Positions 1-11,308 of a stretch of DNA of 64,000 nucleotides are shown here, one piece after another. The first letter of the stretch is position 1. Every line of letters starts with the position of its first letter. The stretch is from Nocardiopsis eucommiae (GTDB taxonomy: Bacteria; Actinomycetota; Actinomycetes; Streptosporangiales; Streptosporangiaceae), in assembly GCA_018388625.1 (NCBI GenBank), contig CP074402.1:4030001-4094000 (forward strand). The letters are read 5' to 3'. The notes under the pieces were generated by a model that worked only from the letters and a program-made list of their open reading frames with translations, was not told the origin of the DNA and ran no database searches. Position numbers and translations under genes: made by a program.

Positions 1-128
1 GTCCAGCAGCCGGGGACGGGCTCCCAGTAGAACTCGGCGTCCGTCAGCCCCTCCAGCCTGGGCCACAGCGAGAAGTCCCAGTAGAACCTCATCTGGGCCT
101 GGATCTCACCGTTCCAGTTCAGCGCCAT
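1..128 (-). CDS. DinB-like protein, N-terminus only (runs off window)
   Basis: The frame starts with ATG at 128 and leaves the window after about 42 residues. It opens MALNWNGEIQAQMRFYWDF and continues through a Trp-Pro-Arg-Leu-Glu-Gly-Leu-Thr-Asp stretch and an EFYWEPVPGCW segment. This is the usual start of actinobacterial DinB/DUF664 four-helix proteins, some of which are mycothiol-dependent metal enzymes. The start overlaps the 3' end of the upstream methyltransferase gene by 23 bases on the same strand, so the two are probably translationally coupled. Metal-binding histidines would lie outside the window, so no activity can be assigned. Confidence 0.7.
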   Translation of the reverse strand, partial: MALNWNGEIQAQMRFYWDFSLWPRLEGLTDAEFYWEPVPGCW

Positions 129-843
129 CGCGTCGCTCCCTTCCTCGCCCGGGCGCGCGGCCCAGTCCGCCCAGGGTTCCACACCCCGGGGCGGACACGT
201 CCTCGTCCGGGTAGGGCCACCAGGTCAGGTCGGCGACCCCCGGTTCGACGGGGAGGAAGGGGGCGAAGGCCCGCTCCGCCGTGGGGCGGGGAGCCGTGGA
301 CGTGAGGGCGACGTATCCGCCGCCGCGCATCATGCGGTGCAGGGTGTCGAGACCGGCGGGCGGGTCCTGTTCGGTGCCGGGGCGGGTCATCAGGACGGCG
401 ACGGGCTCGTCGAAGTCGACGAGCCCGCTGGTGTGGAGGCGTCGGAGCACGGAGTCCGTACCGGTGCCGCCGGAGCCGTCCCCGGCCAGGACGGTCGCGT
501 TGGAGGCGGGTGCGGCCAGCACCCCGGCCGTCCCGGTCGGGGCCAGGTGCACCAGTGTGGCGTCGGCGCTGGCCCGGCGTACGCGCTCGGCGGTGCCGGG
601 CACCGGGCAGCCCCAGTCCACGAACTGGCGTATCCCGGCGTCCGCGCAGAGGTAGTCGACGACGCGGCCGAGGAAGGCCTGGTGCAGGCGGACCCGCTCG
701 GTGTCGGCCGGGTCCGGCGGTCGGGTGCGCGGGCCGAGGCTGACCACCGGTGAGGGCTGCTCGGGGACGCGCGGGGGCTCGGTGGGTCGGAACACGGCCG
801 TGAGGGGACCTGTCTTGGGTCCTCGTACGTCCGTCACGATCAC
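106..843 (-). CDS. SAM-dependent methyltransferase, DUF574 / Methyltransf_19 family
   Basis: A 245-residue protein from a GTG start. Its N-terminal helix RVRLHQAFLGRVVDYLCADA, followed by IRQFVDWGCPVPGTAERVRR, resembles the actinobacterial 'SAM-dependent methyltransferase' family in which an N-terminal pair of helices precedes a Rossmann-like core. The D(W/I)G(C/S)GxP segment near residue 75 is the family's SAM-binding signature, and a TWWPYPDED segment followed by GGLGR lies near the C-terminus, as expected. Family length is about 260 residues, so it is essentially complete. The physiological substrate of these proteins is unknown. It runs into the DinB-like gene with a 23-base overlap and lies downstream of the SAM-riboswitch-controlled PLP enzyme, though 241 bases separate them. 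Confidence 0.7.
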   Translation of the reverse strand: MIVTDVRGPKTGPLTAVFRPTEPPRVPEQPSPVVSLGPRTRPPDPADTERVRLHQAFLGRVVDYLCADAGIRQFVDWGCPVPGTAERVRRASADATLVHLAPTGTAGVLAAPASNATVLAGDGSGGTGTDSVLRRLHTSGLVDFDEPVAVLMTRPGTEQDPPAGLDTLHRMMRGGGYVALTSTAPRPTAERAFAPFLPVEPGVADLTWWPYPDEDVSAPGCGTLGGLGRAPGRGRERRDGAELER

Positions 844-1084
844 GCTCCCCCAGCCGGTTCGCTCGCGGGAGGCGGGACGTCGCGTCGGTACGGACCGGTC
901 GGGTCCGGCGACGGCGCGCCCCGCCGTCAGGGCCCGATAGTACCGCCTGGGAACGTGATCCCCAGCACACCCCCGCGTGAAATGTGACCCAGTGCGTCGA
1001 ATGGGGGGTCATGCGTAGTGAAGTTCCATGAGTCCGAGGTCCCGAACACACAGATTCCAGACACTCCGGGCGGGATCCGACGCT

Positions 1085-2472
1085 TCAGAGGACGTTGCGG
1101 GGGTCCGGAACCGGGGCGAGGCGGCCGTCGCAGTCGGCGTACTCCCAGCGCGGGCCGTGGGCCACGAGGTCGGTGACCGCGCCGACCAGCCGGTCCACGT
1201 GCTCCTCGGTGGTCCCCACGCCCAGGCTCGCCCGCACGGCCTGCTCGTGCCCCTCGGGCAGCAGGTGGGTGGTGAGCGGGTGGGCGCAGAACAGGCCGTC
1301 GCGCACCCCGATCCCGTACTCGGCGGAGAGCGCGGCGGCGAGGAGGTCGGCGGGCAGGCCGTCGACCACGAACGACACGATCCCGACCCGGGCGTGTTCG
1401 GCGTCCCACAGGGACAGTTCGCGCACGCCCTCGATCTCGCCCAGCCCGGAGCGCAGGCGCTCCAGCAGAGCGGCCTCACGGATGTGCTGGAGGGAGAGCG
1501 TCTCGGTGGTGAAGGTGTCGCAGGCCGCCGCCAGCGCCACGGCTCCCAGCACGTTCGGGCTGCCCGCCTCGTGGCGCGCGGGCAGGTCGTTCCACTGGAC
1601 GTCGTGTTCGGTCACCCGGCGGGTCGCGCCCCCTCCCGCCAGGTAGGGGGCGGCGTCGCTGAGCCAGTCGGCACGGCCCGCCAGCACTCCGGAACCGAAG
1701 GGGGCGTAGAGCTTGTGCCCGGACAGGGCCACGTAGTCGGCCCCGGTGCCGGTGAGACTGAACGGCAGGTGCGGCACGTACTGGGCCGCGTCCACCACCA
1801 CACGGGCCCCCTCAGCGTGGGCGGCCTCGACCATTTCCTCGACCGGCCAGATCTCGCCGGTGACGTTGGAGGCGGCGGTGACGCACAGCAGGCGGGGACC
1901 CTCGGGCGCCCGCGCGAGCGCGGCGCGGGCCGAGGCGACGGCTTCCTCGGGCGACGCGGGCAGGGGAAGGCGGATCACCTGTCCGGCGCGTGCGGCCGGG
2001 TGCTCCCACGGAAGGAGGCTCGCGTGGTGCTCGGACTCGAAGACCACCACGGTGCAGCCCTCGGGCACGGCGCGGGCCAGCAGGTTGACGGCGTCGGTGG
2101 TGCCGCGCACGAACACGACCGCGTCGGCGGAACCGTGGGCGTCGGCCTCGGTGCGCACGCCCAGGAACCGGGAGACGCTGCGGCGGGCGCGCTCGTAGGC
2201 GTCGGTGCTGACCTGCGAGTGGTGCCCGGCGCCCCGGTGGACGCTGGCGTAGTACGGGAGAGCGGCGGAGAGCGCGTCCGCGACGCTGGTCAGGCAGGGG
2301 GCGCTGGCCGCGTAGTCGAAGTTGGCGTAGTCGACGTACTCACCGTCGACCAGGGGACCCCGCCCTCGGCGGTGACGATCGCGCACTCGGTCCGGGCCTC
2401 GGCCTCTCGGGCCGCGTCCCGGGCGGCGGAACGGCTGGAGCGCGTGGAGTCGAACGGGATGACGGTGGTCAT
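1085..2472 (-). CDS. Aminotransferase class V / cysteine-desulfurase-like PLP enzyme (one frameshift)
   Basis: The start is ATG at 2472, preceded by an AGAGGTG ribosome site. The opening MTTVIPFDSTRS is in one frame and the rest in another; one base is missing in a C run near 2357, after which VPLVDGEYVDYANFDYAA resumes. Fold type I features are in order: a cofactor phosphate region with RGTTDAVNLLAR, an HHASLLPW segment, ASNVTGE, the Asp of VDAAQY that contacts the pyridine nitrogen, and SGHKLYAPFGSG carrying the PLP lysine. The family includes cysteine desulfurases, selenocysteine lyases and isopenicillin-N epimerases; no persulfide cysteine loop is obvious, so the substrate is open. A SAM-IV riboswitch in the leader links it to sulfur amino acid metabolism. 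Confidence 0.85.
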
Positions 2473-2522
2473 GGGGCACCTCTTCTGCGGGTCGTGGGAC
2501 CCACGGGGTACGCCGATGACGG

Positions 2523-2652
2523 CTGCGCCTCAGGGGTCCGCGCTTGTCTGACACGGTCGTGTCGGGACCTGGTCCTCACCCGGGGCACCCCACCGCGGAA
2601 GGAGGGTTGCCGACCAGCTAGCCGGGGCTTGTCGCTGGTACTCGTGACCTGA
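2523..2652 (-). promoter_or_regulatory. SAM-IV riboswitch controlling the class V aminotransferase
   Basis: Read on the minus strand, the leader contains GGTCACGAGT, a CCAGC/GCTGG hairpin with CCCCGGCT in its loop, the near-invariant core CGGCAACCCTCC (plus-strand 2601-2612), then CGCGGTGGGGTGCCCC and GGGTGAGGACC, which re-pairs with the 5' GGTC. Order and spacing match the SAM-IV aptamer known from Actinomycetales. The aptamer ends about 55-60 bases before the ATG at 2472, so control through initiation or a short terminator is possible. The match is from memory of the consensus; a covariance-model search would settle it. Confidence 0.85.
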
Positions 2653-2720
2653 GCGGAAATGTAACACAGGGTTCCCGGAGCGCGCATCCGTGTGCGCGTG
2701 TGCCCTGGACCACCCCCGCC

Positions 2721-2751
2721 TTGACACCGACCGTCCCGGCTGGGCCATACT
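2721..2751 (+). promoter_or_regulatory. Sigma70-type promoter for the DUF3870/CoA-transferase operon
   Basis: TTGACA at 2721 and CATACT at 2746 are separated by 19 bases (18 if CCATAC is used). They lie about 115 bases upstream of the TTG start at 2865 and diverge from the riboswitch leader on the other strand. Confidence 0.5.
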
Positions 2752-2864
2752 GATCGAGAACTGCCCTCACGTCGCGGGTGTCCGGTTTCCCCGGCCGCCC
2801 TTCAGACGCGAGACTCCAGTCAGTTGGAGTTTTCGCGTGCCCGCAGACAAGAGGTGCTTTTCCG

Positions 2865-3269
2865 TTGTACGGCGACGACCGTGTTCAGCAGCTTCTCCGC
2901 GACCCCAGGGTCGTGCTCATCTCCGGCTACGCCCGTCTTCCCGACTCGGTGGCGAGCCATTCCCAGTACCAGCGGCTCGGTGTCGTGCTCGCGGTGGACT
3001 CCGCGGACGGCCGGATCGTGGCCGCGGACACCACCCTCCTGACCGACCTGGCCAAGGACTTCTTCCGTGCCCTGGTCGAGGGCGCCTCGGTGACCGAGGA
3101 CATCGCGGAGATCGTCCAGCGGGTCCAGACGCGCTACGCGGGCCAGTCCGGCGCCGCGCTCACCACCGCGCTGCGCCGCTGCCTGGAGACCTACTACCAG
3201 CTGCGGGACGGCGACCAGCTGCCCGGCGGCCCCGTGGATCCCGAGTGCCCGTCCGACGGCAAGGAGTGA
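2865..3269 (+). CDS. DUF3870 domain protein, first gene of the glutarate-type operon
   Basis: A 134-residue protein. I chose the TTG at 2865 because a GAGGTG ribosome site lies eight bases upstream and the N-terminus [20 protein letters not shown] then leads directly into the domain. The body reads [20 protein letters not shown], a beta-rich [18 protein letters not shown] segment and a helical C-terminus, which matches DUF3870. That small domain has no established activity; it tends to occur beside CoA-ester enzymes. It is followed by the CoA-transferase after only five bases, so the two are co-transcribed. A regulatory or accessory role in acyl-CoA metabolism is inference. Confidence 0.75.
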   Translation: MYGDDRVQQLLRDPRVVLISGYARLPDSVASHSQYQRLGVVLAVDSADGRIVAADTTLLTDLAKDFFRALVEGASVTEDIAEIVQRVQTRYAGQSGAALTTALRRCLETYYQLRDGDQLPGGPVDPECPSDGKE

Positions 3270-3274
3270 CCCCC

Positions 3275-4553
3275 ATGCGTGAGACCCATCCTCAGCCCGA
3301 CCCCGGTCCCGGTCAGGGAGCACCGCTCCCCCTGGCCGGGGTGCGGATCGCCGACCTGTCCCGGGTGCTCGCGGGCCCCTACGCGACCATGCTGCTCGCG
3401 GACATGGGCGCCGAGGTGGTGAAGGTGGAGCAGCCCGGCCGGGGCGACGACACCCGCTCCTGGGGCCCGCCCTACGCGGAGCCCACGGAGGAGCACCGGG
3501 CGGACCACTCCCCGGCGAGGCCGCGTACTTCCTGTCCGTGAACCGGAACAAGCGCAGCCTGGCCGTCGACCTGAAGGACCCGGAGGGGCTGGCCGCCGTC
3601 CAGGAGCTGTGCGCCACCTCGGACGTGGTGATCCAGAACTTCCGGCCCGGGGTGATCGACCGGCTCGGGTTGGGATACGAGCAGGTCAGCGCGCGCAATC
3701 CGGCCGTCGTGTACTGCTCCGTGAGCGGTTTCGGCCCCGAACACGAACCCGCCACCCGTCCGGGGTTCGACATCGTCGTGCAGGCCGAGAGCGGGCTGAT
3801 GGCCGCCACCGGTCCCGTCGACGGTCCGGCGAGCAAGGTGGGTGTGGCGCTCACCGACGTCCTGACCGGCCTGAACGCGGCCGTGGGCATCCTCGGTGCG
3901 CTCATGCGGGCCCGGGTGACCGGGCGCGGCGAGGACATCAGCGTCTCCCTGGTCAACTCCACCCTGTCCAGCCTGGTCAACCTCGCGCAGCAGGCGCTGG
4001 TCACCGGGGCCGAGCCGGCGCGCGTGGGCAACGCCCACACGACCATCGTGCCGTACCAGGTGTTCCCCACGAAGGACGCCGAGGTGGTGATCGCGGCCGG
4101 GAACGACGCCCTCTACCAGCGCCTGTGCTCCGCGATCGACCGCCCCGATCTGGGCACGGACCCCCGGTACGCCACCAACCCGGAACGGGTCGCGCACCGG
4201 GGGAACTGGTCGCGGAGCTGTCCGCGACGCTGCGGGAGCGGCCCGCCGAACACTGGATGCGGGTCCTGGTCGAGGCCGGGGTCCCCGCCGGTCGGGTACG
4301 CGGGGTGCTGGACGCCCTGCGCACCGCGGACGCCAACGGCGACGACGTCCTGCGCACCGTGGAGCACCCCACCGCCGGACCGTTGGAGCAGGTCCGTGCG
4401 GGCTTCCGCATGAAGCACACCCCCGTACCGATGACCGCTCCCCCGCTGCTCGGGCAGCACTCGGCTCAGGTCCTGAGCGAACTCGGCCTCACCCAGGAGC
4501 GGATCGCGGCGCTCCTGACCAGTGGCGCCGTCCAGCAGACCGACGTCGGCTGA
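3275..4553 (+). CDS. CaiB/BaiF class III CoA-transferase, probable dicarboxylate (glutarate) CoA-transferase; two frameshifts
   Basis: The gene begins ATG-CGT-GAG with [20 protein letters not shown], the class III signature region, followed by [20 protein letters not shown]. Single-base losses in G runs near 3498 and 4200 split it; repaired, it reads [20 protein letters not shown] and then [19 protein letters not shown], giving about 426 residues, normal for the family. These enzymes move CoA between carboxylic acids through an aspartyl-CoA anhydride, and the Asp is expected near residue 190 in the [14 protein letters not shown] to [10 protein letters not shown] region. The next gene encodes glutaryl-CoA dehydrogenase. 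I therefore infer a SUGCT-like role, activating glutarate with a donor such as succinyl-CoA. Other dicarboxylates cannot be excluded. Confidence 0.85.
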
Positions 4554-4611
4554 GCCGTTCCCGCCCCGGCACCGACCCCACACACGCAAGCACGACGAAG
4601 GGACACCCATC

Positions 4612-5805
4612 ATGAGCGACTCCCAGCGCAGGGCCGCCGCACCCGACCCCCTCGACTTCCTGGCGGTGGACGCCGAGCTCTCCGACACCGAGCGCGACAT
4701 CCGTGACGCCGTCCGCGAGTTCTCCACCCGTGAGCTCCTGCCCCACGTGGCCGACTGGTTCGAGGCCGGAACCCTCCCCGACCCGCGCGGCCTGGCCAAG
4801 GCCTTCGGGGACCTGGGCGTGCTCGGCATGCACCTGGAGGGGTACGGCTGCGGCGGCTCCAGCGCCGTCGCGTACGGCCTGGCCTGCCGCGAGCTGGAGG
4901 CGGTGGACTCGGGGCTGCGCAGCTTCGTGTCCGTGCAGGGCTCGCTGGCCATGGCCGCGATCCACAAGTTCGGCTCGGAGGAGCAGAAGAACGAGTGGTT
5001 GCCCCGCATGGCCGCCGGTGACGCGATCGGCTGCTTCGGACTGACCGAGCCCGACTCCGGCTCCGACCCGGGCTCCATGCGCACGCGCGCCCGCCGCGAC
5101 GGCGCGGACTGGGTCCTCAACGGCACCAAGATGTGGATCACCAACGGATCGGTCGCCGACGTCGCCGTGGTGTGGGCCGCGACCGACGACGGGATCCGCG
5201 GTTTCGTGGTGCCCACGGACACCCCCGGGTTCTCCGCCAACGTGATCCACAAGAAGTTGTCGCTGCGCGCGTCGATCACCTCCGAGCTGGTCCTGGAGGA
5301 CGTGCGGCTGCCCGCCGACGCCGTCATGCCCGCGTCGAAGGGGCTCGGTTCCCCGCTGTCCTGCCTGAACGAGGCCCGGTACGGGATCGTGTGGGGTGTG
5401 GCCGGGGCCGCCCGCGCCTGCTACGAGGCCTCCCTGGACTACGCGAAGACGCGTGAGCAGTTCGGCAAGCCCATCGGCGGGTTCCAGCTCACCCAGCGCA
5501 AGCTCGCCGACATGGTCGTGGACGTCAACCACGCCTCGATGACGGCGCTGCGGATCGGCCGTCTCAAGGACGAGGGGAACTGCCACCACAACCACGTGAG
5601 CTTCGGCAAGTTCGCGAACGTGGCGGCGGCCCAGCGGGTGGCCCGGACGGCGCGCGGCATCCACGGCGCCAACGGGATCACCCTGGAGTACCCGGTGATG
5701 CGGCACATGGTGAACCTGGAGACCGTGGCCACGTACGAGGGCACGGAGGAGATCCACGCGCTCAGCATCGGCCAGTCCGTGACCGGCGTCTCCGCGTTCC
5801 GCTAG
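4612..5805 (+). CDS. gcdH: Acyl-CoA dehydrogenase, glutaryl-CoA dehydrogenase type
   Basis: An intact 397-residue flavoprotein. Motifs in order: FGLTEPDSGSDPGSMRTRAR (FAD/substrate segment), WVLNGTKMWITNGS, KKLSLRASITSELVLEDVRLP, CLNEARYGIVWGVAGAARAC and, near the C-terminus, MVNLETVATYEGTEEIHAL. The Glu in YEGT is the catalytic base of glutaryl-CoA dehydrogenases. The SLRAS-ITSEL and NEARYGIVWGV stretches are much closer to GCDH than to short- or medium-chain dehydrogenases. The expected reaction is oxidative decarboxylation of glutaryl-CoA to crotonyl-CoA. It lies 58 bases downstream of the CoA-transferase; together they would take glutarate to crotonyl-CoA for beta-oxidation. Confidence 0.9.
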   Translation: MSDSQRRAAAPDPLDFLAVDAELSDTERDIRDAVREFSTRELLPHVADWFEAGTLPDPRGLAKAFGDLGVLGMHLEGYGCGGSSAVAYGLACRELEAVDSGLRSFVSVQGSLAMAAIHKFGSEEQKNEWLPRMAAGDAIGCFGLTEPDSGSDPGSMRTRARRDGADWVLNGTKMWITNGSVADVAVVWAATDDGIRGFVVPTDTPGFSANVIHKKLSLRASITSELVLEDVRLPADAVMPASKGLGSPLSCLNEARYGIVWGVAGAARACYEASLDYAKTREQFGKPIGGFQLTQRKLADMVVDVNHASMTALRIGRLKDEGNCHHNHVSFGKFANVAAAQRVARTARGIHGANGITLEYPVMRHMVNLETVATYEGTEEIHALSIGQSVTGVSAFR

Positions 5806-5884
5806 ACCGGGGGCGTGCCCACGGGTGCCATCGGTGGCCGGAAACCATCACAATGGGAGCATCCGATCGAGGGAGTTGCCGAAG

Positions 5885-6352
5885 ATGGTGAACGAACCGA
5901 CGAAGCGGTTCGAGATGACGAAACTGCGGCGGACCGCCAACGCCTTCGTCAGCGGCTTCGTCAAGTACGGGGCCTGCCCGCCGGAGCTGCACCTGCTCAC
6001 CACGCGTGGGCGCACCTCCGGTTTCCTGCGCACCATCCCGCTCAGTGTCCTGGACAGTGAGAGCGGCCGGTACCTGGTCTCCCCGTACGGGGAGGTCGAC
6101 TGGGTGCGCAACATCCGCAAGGACGGATTCGCCACCCTCCGTCAGGGCGGCTGGATCGAGCTGGTGAGCGTGCGGGAGCTGGGCCCGGCCGAGGCGGCTC
6201 CGGTACTCAAGGAGTACCTGGACAACCCCCGGTCCGCGGTCGTGGGCCCGTACTTCGACGCCCCGCCGGAGGCACCGGAGCAGGCGTTCGAGGCCGAGGC
6301 CGACCGGCACCCGGTCTTCCAGATCGTGCGGTCCACGACGATCCGTCTGTAG
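5885..6352 (+). CDS. Deazaflavin (F420)-dependent nitroreductase-family oxidoreductase
   Basis: A 155-residue protein with ATG at 5885 behind a GAGGGAG site. ELHLLTTRGRTSGFLRTIPL followed by GRYLVSPYGEVDWVRNIRKD is the signature of the DDN family (split beta-barrel, F420 cofactor), where TTxGRxSG and WVxNxRA contact F420 and its phosphate. Family members reduce nitroimidazoles, quinones or fatty acids; the native substrate here is unknown. It starts 79 bases after the dehydrogenase on the same strand and is closed by a strong terminator, so it may be read as the last gene of that operon. Confidence 0.8.
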   Translation: MVNEPTKRFEMTKLRRTANAFVSGFVKYGACPPELHLLTTRGRTSGFLRTIPLSVLDSESGRYLVSPYGEVDWVRNIRKDGFATLRQGGWIELVSVRELGPAEAAPVLKEYLDNPRSAVVGPYFDAPPEAPEQAFEAEADRHPVFQIVRSTTIRL

Positions 6353-6361
6353 TACCGCGAA

Positions 6362-6395
6362 CGGAGCCCCGGTCACCCAGGTGACCGGGGCTCCG
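6362..6395. terminator. Bidirectional terminator hairpin
   Basis: A perfect 15-bp stem (6362-6376 with 6381-6395) and a CCAG loop lie between the convergent F420 oxidoreductase and GNAT genes. There is no T tract, which is common at this GC content. Confidence 0.8.
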
Positions 6396-6421
6396 CCGTG
6401 GGGTGTCGACCGCGCGGTGTG

Positions 6422-7345
6422 TCAGCGCGCGGGGCGCAGCAGTACCGTGCCCCGGTCGAGCGGCGTGTAGCCCACCGTCGCGTACGTCATGGCCGGGGTC
6501 GGGTAGGCCTCGTTCGGTGTGGTGTTGATGTACACCCGGTCCCCGCCGCGCCGCGCGGTCAGGGCGCACGCCGTGAGGGCGAGCGCGACGGCCAGGCCAC
6601 GGCGCCGGTGCGCGGGGACCACACCGAGGGGTTCGATCTCCGAGCAGCGGTTCTGCGCGTCCCACCACACGACGCAGCAGGCGGCCAGCGATCCGTCGGG
6701 GGCCTCCACCACCAGGTCGAGTTCGCGGTCGTACAGCAGCGCGGCGCGGGTGTTGTCGTACCGTTCCCGGCTGAAGCGGCTGGTGAGGTCCGGGTTCACC
6801 GTGCCCGCGCGTTCGGGCCAGGGCAGGTCGAAGGGCCGCCAGGCGGTGCGGTGGCACTCCACGCGAGCCTCCCGCTCGTCCTCGCGGACGGGGCGGATCC
6901 GGTAGCCCTCGGGGAGGCGGATCTCCTCCTCGGTGGCGGCGCGGCTCATCCACTCACCGAAGGTGTTGTTCTCGCCGAGGGCGAACCCCGCCTTCTCCGC
7001 GAGGTCCCGGAGCGCGTCGTCACCGTCGAAGACGAGCAGCTCCACGGCGGCGTCACCGGTCCGGGCCAGGGCCCGGTCCAGGAGCGCGGACCCGGCGTCG
7101 GGGTCCTCGGTCGCGCCCGTGAGCGTGAGGGTGGCGAGGGAGTGCAGGACGTTGGGTCCCTCGATCACCGCCCAGCCCACGATCCCGCCGTCGCGCTCGG
7201 CCACGGTCGTGTTCTCGGCGGTGAACTCCTCGGTGGCCAGCTGCCACCCGAGCCCGCCCGGATGCGGTGCCCGCGGCCACAGTCGTTGGGCCAGGGCCTC
7301 CAGGGCACGCCCGTCCTCGGGGCGGAACGGACGGATGTCGAGCAT
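6422..7345 (-). CDS. Tandem GNAT-fold acetyltransferase
   Basis: A 307-residue protein with ATG at 7345, made of two GNAT-like halves. The N-terminal half (about 1-150) starts MLDIRPFRPEDGRALEAL and has a degenerate acetyl-CoA loop. The C-terminal half (about 165-300) carries EIEPLGVVPAHRRRGLAVAL, a good R-x-x-G-x-A pyrophosphate-binding motif, then a VYINTTPNEAYPTPAMTYAT segment typical of the end of a GNAT fold. Such two-domain proteins, MshD-like in organisation, are common in actinomycetes. The residues are not enough to call mycothiol synthase, and the acceptor is unknown. The gene stands alone, convergent with the F420 oxidoreductase. Confidence 0.75.
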   Translation of the reverse strand: MLDIRPFRPEDGRALEALAQRLWPRAPHPGGLGWQLATEEFTAENTTVAERDGGIVGWAVIEGPNVLHSLATLTLTGATEDPDAGSALLDRALARTGDAAVELLVFDGDDALRDLAEKAGFALGENNTFGEWMSRAATEEEIRLPEGYRIRPVREDEREARVECHRTAWRPFDLPWPERAGTVNPDLTSRFSRERYDNTRAALLYDRELDLVVEAPDGSLAACCVVWWDAQNRCSEIEPLGVVPAHRRRGLAVALALTACALTARRGGDRVYINTTPNEAYPTPAMTYATVGYTPLDRGTVLLRPAR

Positions 7346-7451
7346 GGGGGGCTGCCTTCCCTCGAAGTGGTCCTGGGCACGCTAGCGCCGGGGACCGCCC
7401 CCGCTCCACTGGTTTTCCGCGCCCGAGCCGCGCCCCGAGGGACGGCCCGGG

Positions 7452-9920
<2,469 letters not shown>

Positions 9921-10226
9921 GCCTACCTCCCGCGGTTCCTCCGGGTGGAGCCGACGTCGCCGTCCGGCTCGCCTCCGGTGCACGTGCGTGTCATCAGGGC
10001 CAGTCGCTGACGCGGCCGCCGCGGTCCCCTCGCCCGCCAGTCTAGTGGGGACCACTCCCCACCTGCGCGGGGAGCGGTCGGGCGCCTCGTGTCCCCGATA
10101 CCGACGCGTGGGTACGCCTGGTGACACAGGTCACCAGGTACGTCACGCCGAGTGCCGGAGTACGTGAACAAGGACGCCCCGTCGGGGTATTCCCCCGTGG
10201 GGGGCGACTGTCAGGCGAGGTCGGCC
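9921..10226. other. Intergenic region between apt and rel
   Basis: No gene is evident in these 306 bases. A 9-bp hairpin (10117-10125 with 10130-10138, loop ACAG) is a plausible terminator for the minus-strand apt transcript. The promoter of rel must lie between it and 9920, but I see no convincing hexamers. Confidence 0.5.
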
Positions 10227-10787
10227 TCAGACCGAGAGGAGGGTGCGCGGCTCCACGTCGGGCATCTTCTCCCGCCCCCGCAGTGCGGAGAGCTCCATCA
10301 GGACGGAGAATCCCACGACCGTACCACCCGCCTTGCGGACCAGGTCCACCGCGGCCCTGCCGGTCCCGCCGGTCGCGAGGACGTCGTCGACGACGAGCAC
10401 ACGGCTGCCCGGGGTGATCGCGTCGGCGTGGATCTCGACGGTCGCGGTGCCGTACTCCAGATCATAGGCCTGGTCGATGGTGTCCGAGGGCAGTTTCCCG
10501 GCTTTGCGCGCCGGAACGAAGCCCGCGCCGAGCGCCATGGCGACGGGGGCGCCGAAGATGAACCCGCGCGCCTCCAGTCCGACGACGTGGTCGATCCCGC
10601 TGTCGCGGAAGGGAGCGGCCAGCGCCCGCACCGCGACGGCGAACGCCTCCGGGTGGTTGAGCAGGGGCGTGATGTCCTTGAAGATGATGCCCGGGTGCGG
10701 GAAGTCGGGGACGTCGCGAACGTGGGCGCTGATCAGGTCGAGGTCGGCGGCGTCCGGGACGTCCGGGGTCGCGGTGTCGTGGGACAT
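10227..10787 (-). CDS. apt: Adenine phosphoribosyltransferase
   Basis: A complete 186-residue type I phosphoribosyltransferase with ATG at 10787. Landmarks are DFPHPGIIFKDITPLLNHPE at the N-terminus, VVGLEARGFIFGAPVAMALG, the flexible-loop region KAGKLPSDTIDQAYDLEYG, and the PRPP-binding motif VLVVDDVLATGGTGRAAVDL. It makes AMP from adenine and PRPP. In most actinomycetes secF and secD sit directly upstream; here the next gene upstream is yajC, with a terminator between them, so apt must have its own promoter or depend on read-through. Confidence 0.95.
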   Translation of the reverse strand: MSHDTATPDVPDAADLDLISAHVRDVPDFPHPGIIFKDITPLLNHPEAFAVAVRALAAPFRDSGIDHVVGLEARGFIFGAPVAMALGAGFVPARKAGKLPSDTIDQAYDLEYGTATVEIHADAITPGSRVLVVDDVLATGGTGRAAVDLVRKAGGTVVGFSVLMELSALRGREKMPDVEPRTLLSV

Positions 10788-10867
10788 GGGTGGCGGGGCC
10801 TTCTGTGGTGGGTCCGCTCGGGCCTCGGCGCGGGCGGAGCTGTGTGCGGCGGTGGCCGGGACAGCAG

Positions 10868-10898
10868 CGGTACCGGCCCCGGGTGGGGGCCGGTACCG
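10868..10898. terminator. Strong hairpin between yajC and apt
   Basis: A perfect 13-bp stem (10868-10880 with 10886-10898) and a GGGTG loop lie in the 155-base gap where secD and secF would be expected. It should stop minus-strand transcripts leaving yajC. Confidence 0.75.
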
Positions 10899-10942
10899 AA
10901 GTCTGTGGCGAGCCGGGGCGCGGCGTCGCGCCCGGCCCGGTG

Positions 10943-11308
10943 TTATCCCTTGGGCTTGTCGTCGTCGCCGAAGTCGGGACGGTCCTCGACCGGGGTGTCG
11001 TCGGCGGCGGGCGTGATGACCTCGCCGACACCGGCCTTGAGCATCCGGATACGGGTGCCCGGGGAGATCTCCAGCAGCACGTCCTGGTCGTGGATCTCCA
11101 CGACCGTGGCGAAGATGCCCGCCTTGGTCATGACCTCGACGCCGGGGACCAGGGAGCTCTGCATCTGCGTCTCCTGCTGGCGACGCTTCTGGTTCGGGCG
11201 CCAGAACAGGAGCCAGAAGACCAGGAGGATCAGCACGAACGGGAGCATCATGCTGAAGATGCTGCCCTCCTGCTGGGCCGCGTCGGCGAGAGTGTAAATG
11301 CCCTGCAC
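10943..11308 (-). CDS. yajC: Preprotein translocase accessory subunit YajC
   Basis: A 121-residue protein from a GTG start. One membrane segment, MMLPFVLILLVFWLLFWRP, is followed by NQKRRQQETQMQSSLVPGVE and then TKAGIFATVVEIHDQDVLLE, the YajC signature (R-P-x-x-K-R followed by a VxTxxGIxGxV-like strand). The C-terminus is acidic. YajC joins SecDF at the translocon. Its usual downstream partners secD and secF are not present in this window. Confidence 0.9.
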   Translation of the reverse strand: MQGIYTLADAAQQEGSIFSMMLPFVLILLVFWLLFWRPNQKRRQQETQMQSSLVPGVEVMTKAGIFATVVEIHDQDVLLEISPGTRIRMLKAGVGEVITPAADDTPVEDRPDFGDDDKPKG

